Of a DNA stretch of 64,000 nucleotides, positions 32,950 to 64,000 are shown one piece after another. Position 1 is the first letter of the stretch. Each line of letters begins with the position of its first letter. The notes under the pieces are model-generated. The model saw nothing but the letters and a program-made list of their open reading frames with translations, was not told the DNA's origin and searched no databases. The stretch lies in the NCBI GenBank assembly GCA_963556255.1, contig OY744604.1:24737599-24801598 (forward strand), given 5' to 3'. Position numbers and translations under genes: made by a program. Origin of the DNA: Allolobophora icterica (lineage: Eukaryota > Annelida > Clitellata > Crassiclitellata > Lumbricidae).

Positions 32950-33754
32950 ATATGTGGTCTGTTAGTCATCAAACCTACGCCAGTGTGTGCTATGCTTTGT
33001 TGGTTGCGTTATGTTAGGCCCATATCAATCATTCGTGGTTTTTTTAATGAAAAAGTACGCAAAAGCGAATCGTGTTTAGCCTTCCAGACGTAAAAAATCA
33101 GCCGAATACCTGCGTGACTAGCAAGTCTGCATGTAAGGAGATCTCAGCATAGACGACCCGTTTTTGCGACCTCTTGCGATTTGCTGACGCATTTGTCAAT
33201 CGCATCGTGTTCACCTCTGACAAGTAGCGATAATAAACCTGGTGTAGTTGCAACCAGTATGTGAATATTTATTTGATGGTCTGCAATGTTGGGCCAGTAC
33301 TGTAATCGTCATTGCACGATTGAACTGGCCAATGTAGGCCTATGGTAACTTGGTAAGAATATTGGGATCGAGCGTTCAATAAGTTCATCTTTGCGGCCTC
33401 GTACTCGCACTAACGGTTTTGATGAATGGAACGAAGTTATTAGTCATCTCAGAACTAATATCGACCTATTTTATCAATAGGTGTAATGAAGCAAAACGAC
33501 AAATCAAATCATCCTTCCAACATGCACTTAGGCTACGTGTAGGCGGCAGTCGACCTAAGTTTTGTCAACGCAACATTGTTGTCTGTACTTTAATGTGGTA
33601 AAAGGCAGCCAATACTGAGGCTTCCGTGGAATGAGGGAGCAATTGCTGGCTGGTGAAAGTTTGTATCAGGTTTACAAGTGAGAGAAATGCACACTATAGC
33701 TACTGTGTGTATGTGAAGGGTAACTCTAGGCTATAGTTACGAAACCTGATCTGA
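32950..33754. other. No gene seen
   Basis: A 60-codon frame at 33419-33601 has no recognisable similarity. Confidence 0.35.
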
Positions 33755-33915
33755 ACATAACAGCCTCTCAAACTTTAGACCCATCTACAACTGCAATAAC
33801 ATTTCAAGGATTCTTGAACGTCTCGTAAATTCTTTGCACGGATTAAGAAACACATTAGGCTACTTCATCTCCTAACTTCAAACCAGTTTACCTTTAAGGC
33901 ACTCCAATGTAATTG
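33755..33915 (+). mobile_element. LINE RT fragment
   Basis: Broken frames resemble the NYRPIS...ILERLV region of jockey/CR1-like RTs (HISRILERLVNSLHGLRNT-like). The dispersed repeat at 33930 follows directly. Confidence 0.45.
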
Positions 33916-33929
33916 CTCTCGCTCTTACT

Positions 33930-34150
33930 CGACCCAGTTACCTACATTGGTTTGAGCGTACTCCCTTTCACCTCTGTGCAAGATAGCGTGCGGATCGCGG
34001 TTCGCCTTCGAATGAGGATAGCTTATTTTAGAGATTTCAATTTCGGGCAAGCACGTTCCGTACACGGGGACCTTAAATGGCGTGGTGCCCATTCAAACAG
34101 GCAGCGCTGTTGAAGGATCTCACCCGATCAATTCACTGAAAAATTAGCAT
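33930..34150 (+). repeat. Dispersed repeat family D, copy 3 (fullest)
   Basis: Has ACATTGGTTTGAGCG, CTTTCACCTCTGTGC, GCGGATCGCGGTTCGCC, TCGGGCAAGCACG, CGTACACGGGGACCTTAAAT, GAAGGATCTCACCCGATCAA. Copies 1 and 4 match over the same order. Confidence 0.8.
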
Positions 34151-34349
34151 GTCGAAGCCATATGATTGCTATATATTAAAACGACGCTCGTTCCTTGGGC
34201 TAAGGGAAAATACATCACATGGGACGCTACCAGCATCCATACTTGTTCGGCATCGTACGTACAAATGTCGTCGACGACCCATGGAAGCGCCTCGGAACTT
34301 GCTGCCTCGCGGAAAATCACTAAATACGCAGACCTTCCGGCCACGCACA

Positions 34350-34674
34350 CAGTGCGTCTGATTTGAAAATAGTAGGCGGGTTGAAAATCGATCGCGCTGG
34401 GTCGAGTAGGCGAGCGATGCACGATCGACTTGGGAGCTTTTGTGCACAGCTTATTTTATGTCTCGTTTCCGTTCGTTTAGCTGCATATAATAAATAATGA
34501 TCTGGCTTTAGGGTCGCCTATCGTCTTGGAGTCTTACTCAACGTCAGCCAGCGACGACCGACTGTCAGCGACGGTGAGAAGCCTTGGCTAGGCGAGCGGT
34601 AAATCGCTCGCCGGTACCTTTGCTAGGCGAGCGACCAAGGAGAGCGATCGATCGCTCGCCTTAAATCAGACGCT
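34350..34674. mobile_element. TIR element with GCGTCTGATTT ends
   Basis: Left end GCGTCTGATTTGAAA; right end reads TTAAATCAGACGC, an inverted match. Inside are palindromic GGCGAGCGAT/ATCGCTCGCC words in several places. No coding frame; no target duplication seen. Confidence 0.55.
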
Positions 34675-34772
34675 CTGCACGCACAACTTCGTCCCCAGAG
34701 CCTTAGAATCACTGGGTCCCATAAATAGAGAAGGCTGTGAATTCCTAACAGAACTGGGGCGTAGGATGACCA

Positions 34773-35164
34773 CAGTGGCGTAGCTAGGATATTTTGCGCC
34801 CGGGGACGAACTATGAATTTGGCGCCCCCCGTTTTACTATTTCACATTTTCCACATAATCGAATGGCAATTTTAATTTTTTCATGAAATAAAATATGAAA
34901 AATACAGACAGTACATGCATGTTTCCCCTTAGTGCTCAATGGGACGTCAAAATCATACCTAAGAACTTATTTGTAAGTAATGAGGATATAATTGGATATA
35001 TTTGGGGCGCTAAAATTAAATCTTATGCATTCATTTGTGATAAATTAGTTAAAACTGCGTAAAAATTAAGAGTTAAATTATTTATCTTAACCCTCATTTT
35101 GGCGCCCCCTTCCCTTGGCGCCCGGGGACACATGTACCCCCTGCCCCCCCTAACTACGCCACTG
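34773..35164. mobile_element. hAT-like MITE with CAGTGGCGTAG ends and exact target duplication
   Basis: Begins CAGTGGCGTAGCTAGG and ends CCTAACTACGCCACTG, 16 bp inverted repeats with one mismatch. GATGACCA is duplicated at 34765-34772 and 35165-35172. The interior has GGCGCCC runs and no transposase. Confidence 0.9.
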
Positions 35165-35364
35165 GATGACCACCGCCACCGGCGACCATTGCGAGACCGC
35201 ACATTTATTCCAGCGCCTTTCAATCTGCACACAACGTTGCAATGCAATTGCATTCAGAGGCACATTCATGCACAACACCGGGGACGAGGACCACGAACCC
35301 CAGTAGCAACAGTAATTCTTCGGAATTGCTTCTAGGAGCCTGAGGAATTCTCCTACCTCGGGCA

Positions 35365-35470
<106 letters not shown>

Positions 35471-37527
35471 GTTTCTTAGAGCCGGAGGGATTTTCGTACC
35501 TCGGGCGTAAAATTAAAAAAAGTTAAGAAATAAAATAAAAATAATAATAACAAAAACAACAACAATAATAATAGTCATCATAATATAAGTCACACAGTAC
35601 TTGCTCTGGCGCCACTCAACCTGTGCTCAGCATCGCCTTACACAATAGAATAATAAGGAAAGGCCACACGAAACAAGTAGGCCCACGGTCTACGTCTTAA
35701 GGTGATTGCAAAAGGTAGGGTGGGAGTCTATGGACCGGATAACCAGCAGCAATGAGCTCCATGCGCTGGGTTCGGGAACGGAAAACGAAGAGTCCGTCAA
35801 GCGTGTCCTGACCCTGCCGACAACAAAGTCGCCACAGTGGCTGAACGAAAGCGGCTGTCGGTAAAACAGTTACGCACATACCCATGTTAAGACATCTCTG
35901 TCAAAACGTCATACAATGGATCCCGTGGAAAATGGATATTATGTCTAAAGCGTAAAGTCGACCACTGAAATCCAACATCAGAACACATTTCCTTATTTTC
36001 TAACTCGCCTTTGTATCTTTGCTAACTGCGAAAGAATGGAAGGCATGGTAGCCACCGGTTGGCATAGAATTCCACCCACCATTCAAGTGACAGCCTGGCT
36101 CAACAATACTTAATTATATTCCACCTACCTTTACCGTCTCAACTGTACAAGGCTTCCGTCAGTCTATTAGAAGCCGCCGTTGACCCTTTGAAAATATGAA
36201 TTCTTCCAAAGTTACAATTACGTCCTGATATTTAACGGTTTTCAGTCTTCCAAATTGCTTTTAAGCCTCAGACGTCAGGGCTTCAGGAAAATATTGATTA
36301 AGCCTAACGGTTCATTTCAATATTAGTCTCGCGAAACATACATAGCCCCAGGTTTCAATAGCGGGTGTGCAGACGGTCATCATTCCAACTCTTACGGAAT
36401 CAGTCATTCTTCACGTGTTAATCATTACCCATGTACATTGTCAACCTTTTCACCATCCAATCACAACGATCTACATGTTCAGCCTCCTGTATAATTATTT
36501 CCACCTCCCAAAGCACCTCTATTTCTAGGCCCTCGGATCGTTCGACATAGCACACTGTACTCGACTTTGGAGCCAGCGGCGGTTCTAGGGTTTTTGGACT
36601 GGGGAGGAGGCTAAAAAATGATCGAGAGTGAATTGATATTTTAAAAGGTAATGATTCCATTATAATTTGTATAATACAAATAATATACAATCTTTGCATG
36701 CATATAAGCGTAGGTACAGTTTGTGTCAGATACTGTATATGGAAGAATTTAATGAATCAGGCGCAGATGGCTTGGCTAATTTCCGCGTCGCCTTAACCCC
36801 GCCTCTCAGCAGTCATAAAAACAAAATTAGGCTATAGGCCTAAAGCTCGTTGTAAGAGTCATTCGCTGTTGTTTCTGTTAAGATTATCAGTTGGTGCACA
36901 GCTTCTTGTACTCGCGTAGTAGGAACGATGCGCTGCTTTCTCGGGTTGTCTGAAAAGGCGCGGATTAAGTTACCCCGCTGGTATGCCTACATGGAGCCCA
37001 TATAAACCCATTTTCCCATATGGGTCCCATCTACTGCCCATTAACTTTATAACAAAATAATGTTTTAACGTAAAGAAACTTACTGCAATAATAAAGTGAG
37101 TTATTACTAAAACCGTTTGCCATCCCTGCACTCATTGCTAAGAAGTTCCACTTCTGCCGCGCGTGGAGGTCACGAATACGTTATTTTCTGGCCCTTTTAT
37201 TTGAAGGCCTCTAGAATCATGGGCCCTCTGGCGACTTAAGACGACACTGACTTCAGGCAAACTAGTCAAGGAGGTACAGCTAGTGGTTTTATAAATAGAT
37301 TTGAAGCATTCATCAACGAGAGAGTCTTATTTGCATATTATAGTCTATGGTATAATATAATCTTATTGAGACTGTGTTGTGGTCATGTTTATTATGTTTG
37401 TACGATGAGCCAGAAATAAAAATAGATTTGAATGTCTATTTAAGAAAATCCGTTTAAAAGACGCGTATAAGTAGTCAAGTGGTTTTGCCATTTCTCAGCT
37501 TCTTGCTGTGCACAGTCGGAATCTGAC
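35471..37527. other. Upstream region of the ZZEF1-like gene; no other gene seen
   Basis: Short frames only. Near 36570-36595 GAGCCAGCGGCGGTTCTAGG looks like one end of a hAT-like MITE, without a matching second end. The last few hundred bases should hold the promoter and 5' UTR of the ZZEF1-like gene; no TATA box stands out. Confidence 0.4.
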
Positions 37528-60750
<23,223 letters not shown>

Positions 60751-60899
60751 GTTAGTCTTTTGTTCAATAAAATAAAATAAACATTAAAAACCTTTTTATA
60801 CCAAGTGTATTTACTTGCTACACAAAACATCGATTAACAGGTATCAAAGGGGAACCGAAGAGGAGAAATAATATTCCTCTAGTAGGGAGCCCTCCTCAA
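60751..60899 (+). other. Start of intron 16; nothing seen
   Basis: AT-rich sequence between exon 16 and a LINE. Confidence 0.5.
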
Positions 60900-62345
60900 A
60901 AAAGCTAATCTTGACATGGAAAACATCTCAAACTATGGTCCAATCTCCAATTTTTCCTTTTTATCTAAACTAACCGAACGCATTGTCCTTGCCCGGATGA
61001 ATGACTACCTTTCTTGTAAAAACTCACTCCTCATCCCCCGCCAATCTGGTTTAACTAAACACCACTCCACAGAAACTCTGACACTGCTCTACTCTGGTTC
61101 CAGTCTTACTTGTCTTTTCGCTCCTTCTCTGTAAAGCCTCCAGCCACTCGTGACAACCCCTCACAATCTCTTGTGGTGTTCCTCAAGGCTCCGTCTTAGG
61201 TTCGCTTCTCTTCATCCTTTGCACTACACCCCTCAGCCATCTAATAAAATCGTCTTCTGTCGATCACCATCTGTATGCAGACGACACTCAACTCTTCATG
61301 TCTTTCTCCCCTAGCTCTTTCTCCACCTCCATTTGCTAAATTATTCGATTTGGTCAACCTAATCTCTAAATGGATATCCTCCAAACCTCCTCTTCCTCAA
61401 CCGTGCCAAATCTAAATTTATTATCCTTGGCCTCCCAGATCAGATCAAGAAAATCCTCCGACCCTTCCATAAACTTACCCACCAGCTCTTCATCTCTCTC
61501 ACTGTTACCTCCGACTCACATGTTCGCAATCTTGTCGTTACTTTGATCCACATTTTCCTTCTCTAATCACACCACCGACATCGCACGCACCTGCTTCATG
61601 CATATTCGTGACCTCCGCCACATTCGACTCATGCTTGACTTTAAAACTGCATCCACTATCGCTACCACCATTGTCCACTCTAAGCTTGATTACTGCAATT
61701 CCATTTTCCTTATCCTCGAATCCACAAATAATTAAGCGTCTACATCTCACTTAAAATTCTCTCGCCGAAGCCGTCACCAAGACACCTATGCATCGCCATA
61801 TCACTCCCGTTCTTAAATCACTGCACTGGCAAAATCCCTGAACGTATCCACTTCAAAGTCCTGTGGCTAACCTATAGTATACAACACAATACAATACTTG
61901 CGAACTCTTAACTATCCAGCCACCCCGGTTTACCCGTTCATCCTCATATCTCACTCTCTCTCGTCCCCCAGTCACTACTCGCCTCAAGTACTCAAACCGA
62001 TCCATACCCCATACTGCACCTTAACTCTGTAATGAACTTTCCCCGAATTCCGCATTTTCTCAGTTCCACCACCAAAACCGACACTCTCTCATCGTTATCT
62101 ACCTCAGGGTCCTCTACTCATCATCAGGCAGGCTCTCCAATCCAAGGTTTCTCGTCTTCAACGAAACCCTCCGTAACAGCTGCTCTGCCTCTCTCTGGTC
62201 TCTTTGGCAACCGGACTCGGACCACCAAAGGACATCGATCTGTGGGCAATCCCTCTGTTACGACGCAGCGCTCTTGAATAACCTGGTGCTCTGCGGTAGC
62301 TTTACAGTGGCGCTTTAGAAAATTGGAGATTACGATTACGGTTGC
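60900..62345 (+). mobile_element. LINE (L2/CR1-like), degraded, with ATTACG tail
   Basis: Fragments in order: YGPISNFSFLSKLTERIVLA RMNDYL, SGLTKHHSTETLTLL, GVPQGSVLGSLLF-like, DHHLYADDTQLF-like (61260-61295), DSHVRNLVV-like, STIATTIVHSKLDYCNSIFL, then the 3' UTR and GGAGATTACGATTACGGTTG tail. Several frameshifts. The 3' end defines the tail family seen at five other places. Confidence 0.85.
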
Positions 62346-62602
62346 GATTACGAGCATAGGTTTCGTGGTTTGCTACAGGCAGTAACAACAATGTTATGAC
62401 GTCAATCATCAGCAGCTACCGAAAAACCTGCTGATGATTGACCGGTCCGTATAACATTACATTGCAGTAAGATAGAATTTAGTAAACCGGTGCTACTGCA
62501 AAATCGGTGCAAGATGCATTCTGAATAGAAGAAATGCGGTTTAAGGTGTAATTCAAATTAACGAAAAGTAAGCGTAGGCCTACTGGTATGGTCGGTAGAC
62601 AG

Positions 62603-62912
62603 CAGGGCTGTAGTGGTAAAATTTGAGGTGAGTATACGCTACCGGTGACCAGCGGCGTAAAAAAAATTTGAAGACCTTTTTTTAGGAAAAATTTCAGACT
62701 TTTCACCAATTCTCAGAAAATTTTCAGACTTTTTACGATTTTGTCTCTGAAAAAGTTGATGACCTTTTTTTTTTTTAGTCATTCGCCCTAAAAACCTTTA
62801 AAAACCTCTCTTTTTCGTATACCCTCGTCTACAGCCATGAGTATACGGTCTCAAATTTCTCTAGAGGTAAGTATACGCTGTATACCCGCGTATACGCTCG
62901 ACTACAGCCCTG
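62603..62912. mobile_element. hAT-like MITE family H, copy 3
   Basis: Begins CAGGGCTGTAGTGG and ends ACTACAGCCCTG (perfect 12 bp inverted repeat). GTAGACAG is duplicated exactly at 62595-62602 and 62913-62920. It contains an extra inner block (about 62650-62830) with T/A runs, and GAGTATACG words near both ends. Confidence 0.92.
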
Positions 62913-62920
62913 GTAGACAG

Positions 62921-63530
62921 CGAGTTACAAATAAATGGTCCACAACATAGATTGGAAAACTGTTGAGGGTTTGTGCTTGCGAAGCCTTTATGATAATTAC
63001 TATATGATCGAGCGTATTTGTTATGTAATAATTCTCAGTTTCAAAAACTAGAAATAAATACTATTGCGAATTAGATCGAGCCTATTCAACGCAGTAATAT
63101 GTGGTGCAGGTGATGCCATAATTGTCATTATGACAATTTTCCCATATGGCCTTCATATGTCATACATATTACATTGCTGTTGAGGTTTTAAGAGATTCTG
63201 AAAGGTTATGTCTTCCAGTATCAGATACTATTACTGGTAGAAAGATCATGTACACAAACTATGATGTAAAAGCATATTCAATTATGTCTAAGCTTACTGC
63301 CTTATTTATTTATGTGCAACTGCTACAAAAGACCTCATTACTTTTCAGGCTATGGTACTGCAGTCAGTGTCTGGGCTCTATCAGGAAACAATTGTGTTCC
63401 TAGTGGAATGTAGAGAGCTCATTTCTCGTCTTTAGACACATAGGGTTATGGAGATGGTGGTGGTGCATTGTTAAAGACCGATCCTAACTTCGATCAGCAT
63501 CTGCTAGAAGGTGCTTTGTTCCTGGTACAC
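62921..63530. other. No gene seen
   Basis: An 85-codon frame at 63146-63403 has no recognisable match and crosses no clear splice sites. No further ZZEF1 exon found. Confidence 0.35.
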
Positions 63531-63670
63531 GTCTTGTCTATGGCTAGCGTTCATTCACAGTTGCTGGTCCCTCCATCTGGAACTCTGTTCGTGTTCGCAA
63601 CTCTTCGACCGAGATTGTCTTTTGATCTAAAGTGAAAACTTATCTTTTCCAGTCTACTTGTGGCTCTTAA
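63530..63670 (+). mobile_element. LINE C-terminal fragment
   Basis: Reads SFTVAGPSIWNSV-like in a broken frame and TTCACAGTTGCTGGTCC, CCATCTGGAACTCTG; partner of 41690. Confidence 0.65.
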
Positions 63671-63744
63671 TGATTGCTCGACTTCAATCTGCACTTCTGA
63701 ATTTCTCAGGGAGGGCATTATCAAAATACATTTTGTGAGTTGCC

Positions 63745-63955
63745 ATCCACTGTCTAAGAGAGCACGCGGATCGCGATTCCCGAAGGTGGCATACTTCAGA
63801 GATTTAAATCTCGGACTAGCACGGTTCGTAGTCGTACACGGAGACTGTAAGTGGCGTGGGCATCAACGGGCAGCGGTGGTGAAGGATCTCATCCGATCAA
63901 TTCGAGGCTATATACGGTCGCTATAGAAAATCGCGTACATTTACATTTACATTCG
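63745..63955 (+). repeat. Dispersed repeat family D, copy 4
   Basis: GCGGATCGCGATTCCCGAAG, AATCTCGGACTAGCACGG, CGTACACGGAGACTGTAA, GTGAAGGATCTCATCCGATC, TACATTTACATTTACATTCG. Confidence 0.8.
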
Positions 63956-64000
63956 CTTCTCTGCTATCACTTGTACCAAATTATATTGCATTATGTTGCA

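Larger units (their letters stand above)
34190..35330 (+). pseudogene. Retroelement protein fragment, interrupted by two insertions
   Basis: Coding-like DNA before, between and after two inserted elements (34350-34674 and 34773-35164). Joined across the second insert, the reading frame gives FVPRALESLG, EFLTELGRRM, and then AHLFQRLSICTQRCNAI. The pattern LG....FL.ELGRR...TG.......LFQRLS...QR.NA is one I associate with C-terminal parts of invertebrate retroelement polyproteins. The assignment rests on memory of that pattern. Confidence 0.4.

Overview
This window is nuclear DNA from an animal: AT-rich, with spliced genes, microsatellites in every kilobase range, and many retrotransposon and DNA-transposon remnants. 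The frequent AGGCCTA-type words, the transposon mix and the ZZEF1-like gene suggest a marine invertebrate, perhaps an echinoderm or hemichordate. That assignment is inference; no ribosomal or mitochondrial marker is present.

Layout. 1-3765 (minus): a 712-codon open reading frame that runs off the left edge, preceded by a repeat-rich leader; probably the Gag end of an LTR-type retroelement. 4-11 kb: microsatellites, one 1.2 kb GATA/GACA array, a possible minus-strand terminal exon (8470-9217) and small MITEs. 11.9-15.1 kb and 27.8-30.6 kb (minus): two genes for secreted proline-rich repeat proteins with the same plan (TATA promoter, 5' UTR exon, intron, one coding exon with signal peptide and coding minisatellite). 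A third, decayed copy lies at 24.1-24.4 kb in a duplicated segment that has lost the promoter. 17.2-19.1 kb: an intact 640-residue reverse transcriptase of a 5'-truncated LINE. 19-37 kb is otherwise mostly LINE ends, SINE-like repeats and MITEs.

37.5-60.8 kb (plus): a spliced gene assembled here from 16 phase-compatible exons. Its 474-residue product matches the N-terminal part of ZZEF1 (ZZ-type zinc finger and EF-hand protein), including the MGN myristoylation-type start and EF-hand region, but the DOC/APC10 domain expected after the EF-hand is not found. The gene continues to the right. Its introns hold most of the transposons: a foldback element inside a LINE, a mariner element, a hAT-like element with a nested TA-flanked element, SINEs, and a piggyBac element inserted in a hAT-type transposase pseudogene.

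The most distinctive features are the proline-rich secreted family with its shared promoter, the DOC-less ZZEF1-like gene, and several non-autonomous element families defined by exact target-site duplications. No function can be assigned to the proline-rich proteins from sequence alone.
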